Source of the DNA: Arthrobacter sp. N199823
GTDB lineage: Bacteria; Actinomycetota; Actinomycetes; Actinomycetales; Micrococcaceae
Direction of reading: 5' to 3'
Assembly: GCF_002929705.1 (NCBI RefSeq)
Contig: NZ_PJIN01000001.1
Location: 186,001 to 250,000, forward strand
DNA length: 64,000 nucleotides
The translations under genes were made by a program, and so were the position numbers. This document shows, one piece after another, positions 32,397 to 41,527 of the stretch; the stretch's first letter is position 1, and each line of letters opens with the position of its first letter. The notes beneath the pieces were generated by a model. The model ran no database searches, was not told the DNA's origin, and saw nothing but the letters and a program-made list of their open reading frames with translations.

Positions 32397-33950
32397 ATGC
32401 GTCACCAGGAACAAAGCGATACCTCTGATTTAGTTCAAGACCAGCCCAGCTCCGCGTTGACCGCTGAAGATGCTGGGCTGCACAAGGGCCTGAAATCCCG
32501 CCAAATTCAAATGATTGCCATTGGCGGGGCCATTGGCACCGGCCTCTTTATGGGTGCCGGTGGCCGCTTGGCCGGGGCAGGCCCGGCGCTCATGTTCAGC
32601 TACGCCATTTGCGGCTTCTTCGCGTTCCTGATTCTGCGTGCCCTCGGCGAGCTGGTCATTCACCGGCCGTCGTCCGGATCGTTCGTCTCCTATGCGCGGG
32701 AGTTCTTCGGCGAAAAGGCGGCGTTCGTCTCCGGCTGGTTGTACTGGCTCAACTGGGCGATGACAGCAATTGTGGACATCACCGCCGTCGCCCTTTATAT
32801 GCACTTCTTCGGCAAATACCTGCCCTGGATTGACTCCGTTCCGCAGTGGGTGTGGGCGCTGGCCGCGCTCATGCTGGTGCTGGGACTGAATCTGGTCTCG
32901 GTGAAGGTCTTCGGTGAGATGGAGTTCTGGTTCGCGCTGATCAAGGTTGTGGCGTTGGTGACGTTCTTGCTGGTGGGCACCTACTTTGTCATCTTCGGGA
33001 CCCCCGTGGAGGGGCATGAAGTTGGCTTCTCGCTGATTGCGGACAACGGCGGATTCTTCCCCAATGGGCTACTTCCGGTAGTGGTGGTGATGCAGGGCGT
33101 GGTGTTCGCATACGCATCCATTGAGCTCATTGGTACGGCCGCGGGGGAGACGCAGAACCCGGAAAAGATCATGCCCAAGGCCATCAATACAGTCATTATC
33201 CGTATTGCGGTCTTCTACGTTGGCTCGTTGGTGCTGCTGTCATTGCTGCTGCCGTACACGGCCTACAAAGCGGGGGAGAGCCCGTTTGTTACCTTCTTTG
33301 GCTCCATTGGGGTGGAGGGTGTGGACTCCATCATGAATCTGGTGGTGCTCACGGCAGCTATGTCGTCACTGAACGCCGGCCTGTACTCCACCGGGCGGAT
33401 CTTGCGCTCCATGGCCATGTCCGGCTCGGCTCCCAAATTCACCGCGAAACTGAACAGCCGCGGTGTACCGTACGGTGGCATTCTGCTTACTGCCGGCGTG
33501 GCAGTTCTGGGCGTGATTCTCAACGCTGTGGTGCCTGCTGAGGCCTTCGAGATTGTGTTGAACATGGCTGCCTTGGGCATCATCGCTTCCTGGGCCATGA
33601 TCGTGCTGTGCCAGCTGGCGCTCTACCGGCTGACAAAAAAGGGACTGGCCATTAGACCCTCGTTCCGCATGATCGGCGCACCCTACACGGGGTACCTGAC
33701 GTTGGCATTCCTGCTGGCCGTGCTGGTCCTGATGGCGTTCGATAGCCCCGTTGGCACCTGGACCATCGCCTCGATAGTGGTCATTGTGCCGGCCCTGGTC
33801 ATTGGCTGGTACTGCGCACGCGGTCGGATCAATGCCATTGCCGCCAGCCGCGACGGTTATACGGGAGCCCATCCGGTCATTGCCCATCACAGTGCCGCTA
33901 CCGCAGCCCGCGATACTGCCGACGGTGCCGGGCGCGGCTCGCGAGACTAA
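32397..33950 (+). CDS. Amino acid permease (AAT family, probably asparagine)
   Basis: The 517-residue protein has 12 hydrophobic segments and the AAT signature: [20 protein letters not shown] in helix 1, and [20 protein letters not shown], WNxxL-type motifs and [18 protein letters not shown]. The closest known type is the L-asparagine permease AnsP. It follows asparaginase and aspartase, completing uptake and breakdown of asparagine to fumarate. AAAGGA lies before the ATG. A 10-base GC hairpin follows the gene. Confidence 0.92.
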   Translation: MRHQEQSDTSDLVQDQPSSALTAEDAGLHKGLKSRQIQMIAIGGAIGTGLFMGAGGRLAGAGPALMFSYAICGFFAFLILRALGELVIHRPSSGSFVSYAREFFGEKAAFVSGWLYWLNWAMTAIVDITAVALYMHFFGKYLPWIDSVPQWVWALAALMLVLGLNLVSVKVFGEMEFWFALIKVVALVTFLLVGTYFVIFGTPVEGHEVGFSLIADNGGFFPNGLLPVVVVMQGVVFAYASIELIGTAAGETQNPEKIMPKAINTVIIRIAVFYVGSLVLLSLLLPYTAYKAGESPFVTFFGSIGVEGVDSIMNLVVLTAAMSSLNAGLYSTGRILRSMAMSGSAPKFTAKLNSRGVPYGGILLTAGVAVLGVILNAVVPAEAFEIVLNMAALGIIASWAMIVLCQLALYRLTKKGLAIRPSFRMIGAPYTGYLTLAFLLAVLVLMAFDSPVGTWTIASIVVIVPALVIGWYCARGRINAIAASRDGYTGAHPVIAHHSAATAARDTADGAGRGSRD

Positions 33951-33965
33951 GGTTGCGCGCCGGGG

Positions 33966-33990
33966 CCGGGGCCGGGGTGTCCGGCCCCGG
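33966..33990 (+). terminator. GC-rich hairpin terminator after the permease
   Basis: CCGGGGCCGG (33966-33975) pairs perfectly with CCGGCCCCGG (33981-33990) around GGTGT, 15 bases after the permease stop. The left side also carries another register of the same repeat (33960-33969). It is followed by GAATAACTCT, weakly T-containing. Confidence 0.6.
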
Positions 33991-34054
33991 GAATAACTCT
34001 GGAATCGCCGCTGTTGACCACAGTAGATGCAAACGCATGAACTTAGGAGTAATA

Positions 34055-34723
34055 ATGCAGCGTACGGTAGTGGTCATTTCGGCAGGTCTCGGCGTTCCTT
34101 CATCCACCCGGATGCTGGCCGATCAAATCTCCGCAGATGTGCAGCAGCGGCTGTCCGCAGCCGGTGCCGATCCCATCATTGACGTCATTGACCTGCGCGA
34201 TTACGCCACCGACATTGCCAATAACATGGTGTCCGGATACGCCGGCCCGGCCCTGGCCGATGTTATTAAGCGTGTTGAAGCTGCCGACGCCATGATTGCA
34301 GTGACTCCCACCTTCAGCGCCTCCTACAGCGGTTTGTTCAAGTCCTTCTTTGACGTTTTGGACCCGAAGTTCTTGGACGGGATGCCTGTTGTCTTTGGGG
34401 CCACGGGCGGGTCATCGCGCCACTCGTTGGTACTGGATATGGCTATCCGCCCGCTCTTTAGCTACCTGCGTGCCCACACGATGCCCACTGCTATTTACGC
34501 TTCCCCCGAGGATTGGGGCGGATCGGGCACCAATACGCTCGAGCGTCGGATCGGGCAGGCCGCCGCAGAACTGACCACGGTCTTGATGGGCCAGCAGGAA
34601 TCAGCCACCGGAGCCGCAGGGGCCGTGCTGATTGATCACAAGGCCAAGAGGGCCCAACGTGAAGTCTCCGAAATGACGTCGCTGCCGTTTGCGGAACTTC
34701 TCGCCCAAACCCAGCGCCGATAA
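34055..34723 (+). CDS. CE1759-type NADPH-dependent FMN reductase
   Basis: The 222-residue flavodoxin-like protein starts VVVISAGLGVPSSTRMLADQ and contains TPTFSASYSGLFKSFFDVLD and FGATGGSSRHSLVLD, matching the CE1759 family of FMN reductases. That family is usually encoded next to a luciferase-like monooxygenase, to which it supplies reduced flavin. No such partner lies here. TAGGAG precedes the ATG at 34055; upstream in-frame starts cross a GC hairpin and lack ribosome sites. Confidence 0.85.
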   Translation: MQRTVVVISAGLGVPSSTRMLADQISADVQQRLSAAGADPIIDVIDLRDYATDIANNMVSGYAGPALADVIKRVEAADAMIAVTPTFSASYSGLFKSFFDVLDPKFLDGMPVVFGATGGSSRHSLVLDMAIRPLFSYLRAHTMPTAIYASPEDWGGSGTNTLERRIGQAAAELTTVLMGQQESATGAAGAVLIDHKAKRAQREVSEMTSLPFAELLAQTQRR

Positions 34724-34740
34724 CCCAGCACCGGTAACTT

Positions 34741-34782
34741 AGTGCCGCGCTGAATGCCTGCAGCACCCGCGAGAGCGGCACT
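34741..34782. terminator. Inverted repeat between convergent genes
   Basis: AGTGCCGC (34741-34748) and GCGGCACT (34775-34782) are perfect 8-base arms 26 bases apart, in the 77-base gap between the convergent FMN reductase and hydrolase genes. The position suits a bidirectional terminator, though the loop is long and no T-run is present. Confidence 0.35.
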
Positions 34783-34800
34783 CGTGAGAGCCGGATCAGC

Positions 34801-35856
34801 CTAGAAAATGGGCTGGTCCGGCTTCACTGTTAGCGGCAGCGCATCCAGCTTGTCCAGGACCACGGCGAGTGCGGTGCGGTACAGGTCCGGATAAATTTCA
34901 GGGCTGGCGTGGCCGGTGTGCGGCACATCGTAGGCGAAGTGCGGATTGCGCGGCATGAGCCTCTCCCAGCCTTGCTTGGCCAGCTTGGCATCGACAATGA
35001 AATCTTCGGGATCGTAAATGAGCCCGATCCCGGTACTGGTGGGCACGCCGCCGTCGTACTGGCGGGGGAACGCCTGCAAGAACGTGGCCTGAGTGGTGCT
35101 CAGGATCAGCGAATTGTTGTTCTGGTCCAACGAGCTAGCGACGCCGCTACGGGCCGCGTCATACATTCCCTGGCCATTGGGGTTGCTCAGCCCGCCCCAA
35201 AGCCCCGCGCCTAGGCGGCCCAAAAGTCCCAGATAGGGCACTACTTTCCCTGCGATGGAGATGTATTCCTTGCCTGGGTCCAAGGTGTCAGCCACGTTGG
35301 ACGGGCTCGAACCCATCACGATGAGCCGCACCTTGACGCCAATGTCGGTCAGCAGCGAGGCCAGAACCACGGCCGCCATCCCACCGAAGCTGTCCCCATA
35401 GAAGTACACGGTGTCGATTTGGCGTGCATACACATCGCGTTGAATGGCGATGAAGAGCTGAGCCACGTCGATGCCCTCATTGGAGTAGCCAATGTATGAG
35501 GCGGATGCGCGCTGGTTCATGGCGGGCTGGAGCGCTGCGAGTTTGCGTCCGGCGTCGCGGTAACTGACCCGGAATCCTCCCAGCAGGTACCAGGTTTTGC
35601 CGGGAAAACGTGCTGCCGCAGTTAAATTTTCTTCATTGTCAGGGGTGGTGATGCGGTACTGGCTGCGTTCGGTAAGGTGCGCATCCAGGGCAATGTTGGC
35701 CTGGAACCCGGTGGTGATGGCGCCCGCACCCATGGTGAGAAAGAACAGTCGGCGCGGAACATCGGGAATTTGGTGCGCAGGCTTGCCCGTGGTCGCGGGT
35801 TGCTCGGGGGTGCCGGCGGCCGGCTTGCTGCGGTTACGTGCTGTGCTTGCTGTCAT
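34801..35856 (-). CDS. Alpha/beta hydrolase, probably Tat-exported
   Basis: The 351-residue protein has a ~34-residue polar N-terminus, then RRLFFLTMGAGAITTGFQAN, a twin-arginine and hydrophobic stretch like a Tat signal or an N-terminal anchor. The hydrolase core has the nucleophile elbow YGDSFGG (Ser at about residue 155), a later acid candidate (IYDPEDFIVD) and histidine near the end (PHTGHASPE). The fold and motifs suggest an esterase or lipase acting outside the membrane. It is alone and divergent from the regulator at 36083. Confidence 0.75.
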   Translation of the reverse strand: MTASTARNRSKPAAGTPEQPATTGKPAHQIPDVPRRLFFLTMGAGAITTGFQANIALDAHLTERSQYRITTPDNEENLTAAARFPGKTWYLLGGFRVSYRDAGRKLAALQPAMNQRASASYIGYSNEGIDVAQLFIAIQRDVYARQIDTVYFYGDSFGGMAAVVLASLLTDIGVKVRLIVMGSSPSNVADTLDPGKEYISIAGKVVPYLGLLGRLGAGLWGGLSNPNGQGMYDAARSGVASSLDQNNNSLILSTTQATFLQAFPRQYDGGVPTSTGIGLIYDPEDFIVDAKLAKQGWERLMPRNPHFAYDVPHTGHASPEIYPDLYRTALAVVLDKLDALPLTVKPDQPIF

Positions 35857-36062
35857 GGCGGATCATCATTATTCTGTCACGCTTCGTGGCCATGCTTTGT
35901 CTGCCGTGCGGGCGGCGTCTTGGTCAACGTTCGACGGCGTATCTCACCGTGGGTGCCTCCTCGCACGTGCCGCTGGGGTCAAGTCGCTGGAGGGCGACGT
36001 GCCGCGGAGGAGTGGGCGTAATAGCTGCGATATTATCTGTGTGATAGCAGCCCCAACGATAG

Positions 36063-36076
36063 AATCCTATAGGATT
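36063..36076. promoter_or_regulatory. Operator of the GntR/FCD regulator (site 1)
   Basis: AATCCTATAGGATT is a perfect 14-base palindrome 6 bases before the ATG at 36083. It overlaps TAGAAT (36060-36065), a likely -10 box. Its core TCCTATAGGA recurs exactly at 37161-37170 before the tetrulose operon. The GntR/FCD protein encoded here is the obvious binder. Confidence 0.8.
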
Positions 36077-36082
36077 TAGACT

Positions 36083-36778
36083 ATGAAGCCATTGACAGCC
36101 CCCCACGCCATTAGCCGCCAGGTTTTGGCTGATCACGTCTATGACGAGATTTTGGAATCTCTGATGGATGGGCGCCTGATGCCTGGGGATGCAGTGAGCA
36201 TTGACGGGACCGCCCGTGATCTGGAGGTCTCTCCTACTCCGGTCCGCGAAGCCTTGGCTCGTCTGGAACATACCGGGCTCGTGCAACGCGCTGCCCTGAA
36301 AGGTTACCGCGTAGCACCACTGTCATCCGCCGCGGAAATGGCCCAATTGATGGAAGCGCGGCTGGTGATTGAACCAGTTAATACTCGGCTGGCTGGCGAG
36401 GTCATGACGCCAGAGACCTTGGCCGCTCTGGAGCAGTCCATTCATGATTTGGCGACGGCGCCGCGCGGGCCATCGTTTGCAGAGTTTAGGGATTATTTCG
36501 ACGCGGATGAGCGCTTTCATCGGCTCATTGCGGAAAATGCCGGGAATCCGTTTTTGCTCGCTGCGTACAACGCCCTCGGTGGCCAGGTGCAGCGTTTTCG
36601 GCTCTTCAGCGGCGTGGGTATCACTGATGCCAACTTCGCCATTGCAGAACACCGAGCCATTTTTGAAGCCTTCCGTGACGGAGACGTCGAGGGCGCAGCC
36701 GCCAAGATGACCGAGCATGTCTCCAACGTTCGCGCCCGAGCCATGGCTGACGCGCCAGCTGAATCATCAGCAGAGTAA
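36083..36778 (+). CDS. GntR/FCD regulator of the tetrulose/sugar-acid operon
   Basis: The 231-residue protein has a GntR winged helix (YDEILESLMDGRLMPGDAVS, EVSPTPVREALARLEHTGLV) and an FCD domain with metal-ligand-type residues (YFDADERFHRLIAENAGNPF, AEHRAIFEAFRDGD). It lies 421 bases upstream of the operon and shares the TCCTATAGGA palindrome with it. It probably represses both until a pathway intermediate, likely a phosphorylated sugar or sugar acid, is bound. The site is so close to the ATG that the mRNA leader must be very short. Confidence 0.92.
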   Translation: MKPLTAPHAISRQVLADHVYDEILESLMDGRLMPGDAVSIDGTARDLEVSPTPVREALARLEHTGLVQRAALKGYRVAPLSSAAEMAQLMEARLVIEPVNTRLAGEVMTPETLAALEQSIHDLATAPRGPSFAEFRDYFDADERFHRLIAENAGNPFLLAAYNALGGQVQRFRLFSGVGITDANFAIAEHRAIFEAFRDGDVEGAAAKMTEHVSNVRARAMADAPAESSAE

Positions 36779-37128
36779 CCACAGCACAACCAACAACCAG
36801 CTGCCGGCAATCAGCAAGTCGTAATCACAAGGCGCCCGCCCCTCAGGCACTCAGCTCGTCGCCTTGCACAACCACGGGCCGCCCATAGCCACGCGCCCAA
36901 GCGCCAGCCGCTAGGCCGGCATGCCCGCTAGTTGACGCGCAATAGTCCGTTGCTGGCGGGCTTCGTTGTACCCAAAATCAGCCCCAAAGCCACGCGTCGC
37001 AGACCCACCCTGCGCATCACTGGCCTCAGCGCGAGCCTTTGCAGTGGGTTCCGTACGGATCGGCCGACTCCATGTCTGGTGCACGCCCGGCATTATTTCG
37101 TTCAAATACTCCCGGATGAATGTGACGC
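36779..37128. other. 350-base gap upstream of the operon promoter
   Basis: No supported gene. A 74-codon frame on the minus strand (37135 to 36911) has acceptable codon choice but no ribosome site and no recognisable family, and its first bases overlap the operon promoter. It could be a gene remnant. Otherwise the gap shows no repeat or strong hairpin. Confidence 0.5.
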
Positions 37129-37170
37129 TTGACATATCGGATTTCTTTCACGATAGTAGATCCTATAGGA
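37129..37170 (+). promoter_or_regulatory. Promoter and operator (site 2) of the tetrulose operon
   Basis: TTGACA (37129-37134), a 17-base spacer and GATAGT (37152-37157) form a near-consensus promoter. TCCTATAGGA (37161-37170) lies right at the expected start of transcription and is identical to the core of the site before the GntR/FCD gene. Repressor bound here would block promoter clearance. The leader to the ATG at 37200 is ~35 bases with AAGGGAG. Confidence 0.8.
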
Positions 37171-37199
37171 AACAGGATTCATCACAAGGGAGTGAAACT

Positions 37200-38207
37200 A
37201 TGGCTTACACAGCCGAAAATTGGCCCATCTCAGCGGCCCTGCTGCAGTTCTCAAACACCAACGCAGCTGGCGTTCACATCAACGAAGCAGATTCGTCAGC
37301 TTGGGTGGAAGTCTTTCAGGAAGTTAAAGATGCCGGCTTCGCCAACGCAGATTTGACGGACAGCTGGGTTCGCCCCGGCGAGCTCAGCGAATCACGACTT
37401 GCTGAATTCAAGGCGGCTGCAGATCATGTAGGCATTGGTATCCCGGTCATCTCCGCTATCCGCAGCAGCGTCATCGAAGAAGCCAACTGGGAAGCCAACC
37501 TGGCCTACAGCCACCGCACCATTGACGCCGCAGCGGCGCTCGGTTGCGAAGTTGTCTCCGTAGGCCTGCACCAGGCGCTGACAGCAGAGCAGCAGAAGCA
37601 GTTGTGGTTCTGGACCGTTCAGGGCCACGTGGATCCGGTGGGTGACACCGCAACCTGGAACAAGGCAGTTACTCGCCTCCGCGAACTGGGCCAGCACGCA
37701 GCCGAGGTTGGCGTCTTGCTCTCCTTGGAAATGTACGAGGACACCTACTTGGGCACTGCGGATTCTTCCGTTCAGCTGGTTCAAGACATCGACCTGGCCA
37801 ATGTGGGCCTCAACCCGGACATTGGCAACTTGATCCGCCTGCACCGCCCCATCGAGGACTGGCGCGAAGTGGCTGCCAAGGTCTTGCCGTACTCCAACTA
37901 CTGGCACGTCAAGAACTACATCCGTGATGAGAATGTGGCCCGCGGCCAGTACGTGGCCATGCCGGCCCCCATGGAAAGCGGCTTGATCAGCTACCGCGAA
38001 GCCTTCAAGATTGCCATCTCCGTTGGCTACCAAGGCATCATCTGCACCGAGCACTACGGCGGAGACGGCCTGAGCGTTACGGCACGCAACCAGGAATACC
38101 TCCGTTCGCAGATCTTGCCGAAGACCGATGGCTACGCACTAGGCACCAGCCAAGTAGCGCAGGGCCGCCAAGCTCCTGCACCGGCAGCCTCGCTGCTCAC
38201 CGTCTAA
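37200..38207 (+). CDS. Sugar phosphate isomerase/epimerase-like TIM barrel (possible OiaC-type decarboxylase)
   Basis: The 335-residue protein is of the xylose-isomerase-like/AP-endonuclease-2 TIM barrel superfamily. It has metal-ligand-type residues along the barrel: LSLEMYEDTYLG, NVGLNPDIGNLI, YWHVKNYIRDE and IICTEHYGGDG. Members isomerise or epimerise sugars; in D-apionate catabolism a member (OiaC) decarboxylates 3-oxo-isoapionate to L-erythrulose. The kinase and isomerases downstream are those expected to follow L-erythrulose, which makes that role attractive, but sequence alone does not separate decarboxylase from isomerase. It is the first gene of the operon, with AAGGGAG before the ATG. 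Confidence 0.8.
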   Translation: MAYTAENWPISAALLQFSNTNAAGVHINEADSSAWVEVFQEVKDAGFANADLTDSWVRPGELSESRLAEFKAAADHVGIGIPVISAIRSSVIEEANWEANLAYSHRTIDAAAALGCEVVSVGLHQALTAEQQKQLWFWTVQGHVDPVGDTATWNKAVTRLRELGQHAAEVGVLLSLEMYEDTYLGTADSSVQLVQDIDLANVGLNPDIGNLIRLHRPIEDWREVAAKVLPYSNYWHVKNYIRDENVARGQYVAMPAPMESGLISYREAFKIAISVGYQGIICTEHYGGDGLSVTARNQEYLRSQILPKTDGYALGTSQVAQGRQAPAPAASLLTV

Positions 38208-38221
38208 GGCATTCGCTAGGC

Positions 38222-38258
38222 CGTTGGCAGGAGCCGGGGAAATCCACCCCTGCCAACG
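38222..38258 (+). promoter_or_regulatory. Intra-operon hairpin
   Basis: CGTTGGCAGG (38222-38231) pairs perfectly with CCTGCCAACG (38249-38258) around a 17-base loop, between the first and second genes of the operon. With no T-run and a gene following closely, it more likely protects the upstream mRNA end or partly attenuates than terminates. Confidence 0.5.
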
Positions 38259-38285
38259 CCAAAGCATAAGACTGAAGAAGGAATC

Positions 38286-40028
38286 ATGACTCAGATATTC
38301 GACAATCCCGCTGAATTTGCGCACGATGCCCTGGACGGCTTCGTGGCCGCGAATCGGCAGTACGTTGCCCGCGTTGATGGCGGCGTGGTCCGCTCGACCG
38401 AGATGAACCAAGGGCAGGTCGCCTTGGTTGTTGGTGGCGGCTCCGGACACTACCCGGCCTTTGCTGGCCTTGTAGGCGCCGGACTCGCAGCCGCATCAGC
38501 CTGCGGAAACATGTTCGCCTCACCGGCCGCAGGGCAGATTTACCGCGTGGCAAAAGCCGCCAACATGAACGGTGGCGTGCTGCTCAGCTACGGCAACTAC
38601 GCCGGCGATGTGCTGCACTTCGGCCAGGCCCAGGTCCGACTCAACGCTGAGGGCATCGAAACTCGCACCGTTGTGGTCACCGATGACATTGCCAGTGCAC
38701 CCCTCAACGAGTGGGAAAAGCGCCGTGGCATTGCCGGGGACCTGACAGTGTTCAAGGTTGCCGGAGCCGCCGCCGAAGCCGGGTTGAGCTTGGATGAGGT
38801 GGAACGCCTTGCCATCAAGACCAACTACCGCACCCGCTCATTGGGCGTTGCCTTTGACGGCTGCACCCTGCCGGGTGCGCAGGAGCCACTGTTCCACGTT
38901 CCTGCCGGAATGATGGCGTTGGGCCTGGGCATCCACGGCGAGCCTGGCATCTCCGAACACCCCATGCCAACGGCGTCCGAGTTGGCGCAACTGCTGGTCT
39001 CGCGTCTGCTGGCTGACAAGCCTGACGACGCCGGTACCGAGGTTGTGGTGATCGTCAATGGTCTGGGAACCGTCAAATATGACGAGCTGTTCCTTCTATT
39101 TGGCAAGGTTGAAAAGCTCCTGAGTGAAGCAGGCCTGAGCGTTATTGAGCCCGAGTGCGGGGAATTGGTGACCAGTCTGGACATGTCCGGCCTGTCTCTG
39201 ACCCTGCTGTGGCTCGACGACGAACTTAAGGAATACTGGGCGGCACCTGCCGACACCCCCGCGTTCCGTAAGGGCACATCAACTCCTCGTGCACAGCGCA
39301 GCGTTGCTGCTCACGTCGCAGCAGAGGCAGTACAGCTTGAGGTACCCACCCCGGCCGCGGCTGCGTTGGGACTCCAAGCGGTGGGTGCCGTTGGTGCCAT
39401 TCGCGGCGTGGTCATGGAACACGAAGAAGCCTTGGGAAACCTTGACGCCATTGCTGGCGACGGCGATCACGGCATCGGCATGCGCCGTGGCGTTGACGCC
39501 GCCAGCGCCGCCGCGCAAAAGCGCGCCGAGGTTGATGGTGGCGCATCAGTTGCTTCGGTCTTGACCGCGGCCGGCGAAGCCTGGTCAGAGAAGGCCGGCG
39601 GCACCTCGGGCGCGTTATGGGGAACGGCGTTTATCGCGGCCGCAGCTGCTCTTGGTAATAGGGAGTCATATTCGCCTGCTGACGCAGCCCTTGCCGTCGC
39701 TGCGTTCACTGACGCCATCACCACCTTGGGTAAAGCCGAGCCGGGGGACAAGACCATGGTGGATTCCATGATCCCGTTCCGGGACGCATTCCTGACGAAC
39801 GTAGCGGCTGGCAACTCAGTGGTCGATTCACTCAAGGATGCCGCCGTTGTTTCCAAGAACGCCGCAGCAGCCACGGCCAATTTGCGCCCCTTGAAGGGCC
39901 GCGCCCGCCCGTTGGCAGAAAAAAGCCTGGGGCACCCTGACCCCGGAGCCATCTCCTTCGGCTTGATCGTAGAGCGCTTGGGCCAACATTTTGAGAACGA
40001 ACTAATGGAAAGTGGGACACGAGCATGA
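38286..40028 (+). CDS. DhaK-DhaL fused kinase, probable L-erythrulose kinase
   Basis: The 580-residue protein joins DhaK (1-~335) and DhaL (~365-580). DhaK has [12 protein letters not shown], and His217 (LGIHGEPG) is placed to hold the substrate carbonyl as a hemiaminal. DhaL has the Mg-ATP Asp cluster AGDGDHGIG (Asp392, Asp394). This is the ATP-dependent single-chain form, not the PTS type. Such kinases phosphorylate dihydroxyacetone or a tetrulose (LerK, DerK). Neighbouring TIM-like and RpiB-like isomerases favour L-erythrulose over dihydroxyacetone. AAGGA precedes the ATG. The end overlaps the RpiB-like gene (ATGA). Confidence 0.88.
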   Translation: MTQIFDNPAEFAHDALDGFVAANRQYVARVDGGVVRSTEMNQGQVALVVGGGSGHYPAFAGLVGAGLAAASACGNMFASPAAGQIYRVAKAANMNGGVLLSYGNYAGDVLHFGQAQVRLNAEGIETRTVVVTDDIASAPLNEWEKRRGIAGDLTVFKVAGAAAEAGLSLDEVERLAIKTNYRTRSLGVAFDGCTLPGAQEPLFHVPAGMMALGLGIHGEPGISEHPMPTASELAQLLVSRLLADKPDDAGTEVVVIVNGLGTVKYDELFLLFGKVEKLLSEAGLSVIEPECGELVTSLDMSGLSLTLLWLDDELKEYWAAPADTPAFRKGTSTPRAQRSVAAHVAAEAVQLEVPTPAAAALGLQAVGAVGAIRGVVMEHEEALGNLDAIAGDGDHGIGMRRGVDAASAAAQKRAEVDGGASVASVLTAAGEAWSEKAGGTSGALWGTAFIAAAAALGNRESYSPADAALAVAAFTDAITTLGKAEPGDKTMVDSMIPFRDAFLTNVAAGNSVVDSLKDAAVVSKNAAAATANLRPLKGRARPLAEKSLGHPDPGAISFGLIVERLGQHFENELMESGTRA

Positions 40029-40513
40029 GCTCCACGGAATCAACCGGTTACCGGATCATCGTCGGCAATGACGAGGCTGGCGTGGAATACAAGAACGCAT
40101 TTGTAGCACTACTTGAGGCAGACCCTCGTGTCCACTCAGTGCAGGACATTGGCGTCGGAGCGAACGACAACCGGGCCTACCCGCACATTGCCGTCGATGC
40201 AGCACGTATGGTGGTTGACGGAAAAGCTGACCGGGCGCTACTGATTTGCGGTACCGGTTTGGGCGTCGCCATTGCAGCCAACAAGGTCCCCGGCATCCGT
40301 GCCGTCACCGCACACGACAGCTATTCGGTGGAACGCTCCGTGCTGAGCAACAACGCACAGGTACTCACCATGGGTCAGCGCGTTATTGGCTTGGAGCTGG
40401 CCAAGAGGCTGGTCACCGAATGGCTTTCCTACACTTTCGATGAAACTTCTGCCTCGGCGGACAAAGTCGACGCAATTTGCTCCTATGAACCGAACTACAC
40501 GAAGGCCATCTGA
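40025..40513 (+). CDS. rpiB: RpiB-family isomerase (EryI-like)
   Basis: The 162-residue protein has the RpiB/LacAB fold: [12 protein letters not shown], the active-site loop [16 protein letters not shown] with the catalytic-type Cys, and [14 protein letters not shown]. RpiB interconverts ribose-5-phosphate and ribulose-5-phosphate; close relatives (EryI, DerI) convert D-erythrulose-4-phosphate to D-erythrose-4-phosphate. Position between a DhaK-type kinase and a TIM-like gene supports the tetrose role. It overlaps the kinase gene and the next gene starts 2 bases after its stop. Confidence 0.88.
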   Translation: MSSTESTGYRIIVGNDEAGVEYKNAFVALLEADPRVHSVQDIGVGANDNRAYPHIAVDAARMVVDGKADRALLICGTGLGVAIAANKVPGIRAVTAHDSYSVERSVLSNNAQVLTMGQRVIGLELAKRLVTEWLSYTFDETSASADKVDAICSYEPNYTKAI

Positions 40514-40515
40514 TC

Positions 40516-41493
40516 ATGAGTAATACAGTAGAAAACACAGAAACACAGCTGCAGTTCGCCGTCGTAGGTTCCGGCTACATGGGTGGCGGCATCGCCCAGG
40601 TTCTGGCACTGGGTGGAGCCCGCGTGGCCCTGGCCGATGTCTCGGCAGAGATTGCCGCAGCAAACTACGAGCGTCTGCTGGTGGAATCAGACCAGTTTGT
40701 TGCTGACGGTTTGTTCCCCGCCGGCTCCACCGAGAAGCTACGCAAGAACCTGTGGCCGGCCAAGGACATTGAGGAAGCAGTCGCCAACGCGGACTTCATT
40801 GAAGAAGCCGTCCCGGAAGTCATTGCCATCAAGCATGCGACCCTGGCTCGTATCAGCGCCGCTGCCCGCCCGGACGCCATCATTGGCTCCAACACCTCCA
40901 CGATCTCCATCGCCGATTTGGCTGAGCCCGTGATCAACCCGGAGCGTTTCTTGGGCGTTCACTTCTCCAACCCCTCGCCGTTCATCCCTGGTGTGGAAAT
41001 CATCCCTCACGCTGAAACCTCGGCAGCCACCGTTGGCGCAGCCCGTGACATGGTCCACTCAACCGGCAAGCAGACGGCTGTTGTCAAGGACGTCACCGGC
41101 TTCGTGTTGAACCGCCTCCAGTACGCGCTGTTCCACGAGGCTGCCCAGCTGGTTGAGCAGGGCATCGCCACGGCGGACGACGTCGATACCCTGGTCCGCA
41201 CCACCTTCGGCTTCCGTTTGCCGTTCTTTGGCCCCTTCGCCATTGCCGACATGGCCGGCCTGGATGTTTACGACTTCTGCTACAAGTCCTTGCAGACCGG
41301 ATTCCCCGAGCGCTTTGCCACCCCGAAGATCCTCAGCGATCTGGTAGCGGCCGGCAAGTTGGGCACCAAGACCGGCTCCGGCTTCCTGGATGTCCCCGCC
41401 GAAAAGACGGCAGAGCTCATCGCGTACCGCAACAAGGCTTACGTAGCCATGTCAGCGTTGCTCGAAGATCTCGGCCCGGCTCCCATCCACTAA
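40516..41493 (+). CDS. 3-hydroxyacyl-CoA dehydrogenase-family NAD enzyme, probable sugar-acid dehydrogenase
   Basis: The 325-residue protein has an NAD Rossmann motif (VVGSGYMGGGIAQVLALGGA) and an HCDH-family catalytic region (IIGSNTSTISIADL, FLGVHFSNPSPFIPGVEIIP) with the His. The helical C-terminal domain contains TGFVLNRLQYALFHEAAQLV. Besides fatty-acid enzymes, the family includes L-gulonate 3-dehydrogenase and carnitine dehydrogenase, which oxidise a 3-hydroxy carboxylate. No CoA-pathway gene is nearby. In this operon it may form a 3-oxo sugar acid that the TIM-barrel protein decarboxylates; this is inference. Confidence 0.82.
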   Translation: MSNTVENTETQLQFAVVGSGYMGGGIAQVLALGGARVALADVSAEIAAANYERLLVESDQFVADGLFPAGSTEKLRKNLWPAKDIEEAVANADFIEEAVPEVIAIKHATLARISAAARPDAIIGSNTSTISIADLAEPVINPERFLGVHFSNPSPFIPGVEIIPHAETSAATVGAARDMVHSTGKQTAVVKDVTGFVLNRLQYALFHEAAQLVEQGIATADDVDTLVRTTFGFRLPFFGPFAIADMAGLDVYDFCYKSLQTGFPERFATPKILSDLVAAGKLGTKTGSGFLDVPAEKTAELIAYRNKAYVAMSALLEDLGPAPIH

Positions 41494-41527
41494 CTGGCAT
41501 CAGCCACCCACATTCCTAGGAGAAGCT

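Noticed and set aside
34741-34782. Possible integration or attachment site at the 8-bp repeats
   Set aside because: Only an inverted repeat between convergent genes; no integrase, tRNA or direct repeats nearby.
36911-37135. 74-codon minus-strand frame upstream of the tetrulose operon
   Set aside because: Codon choice is acceptable, but there is no ribosome site or family match and its start lies inside the operon promoter; kept only as a possible remnant.
40516-41493. Fatty-acid beta-oxidation 3-hydroxybutyryl-CoA dehydrogenase
   Set aside because: Family motifs fit, but no CoA ligase, thiolase or hydratase is present and the operon is for small sugars; a sugar-acid dehydrogenase is preferred.
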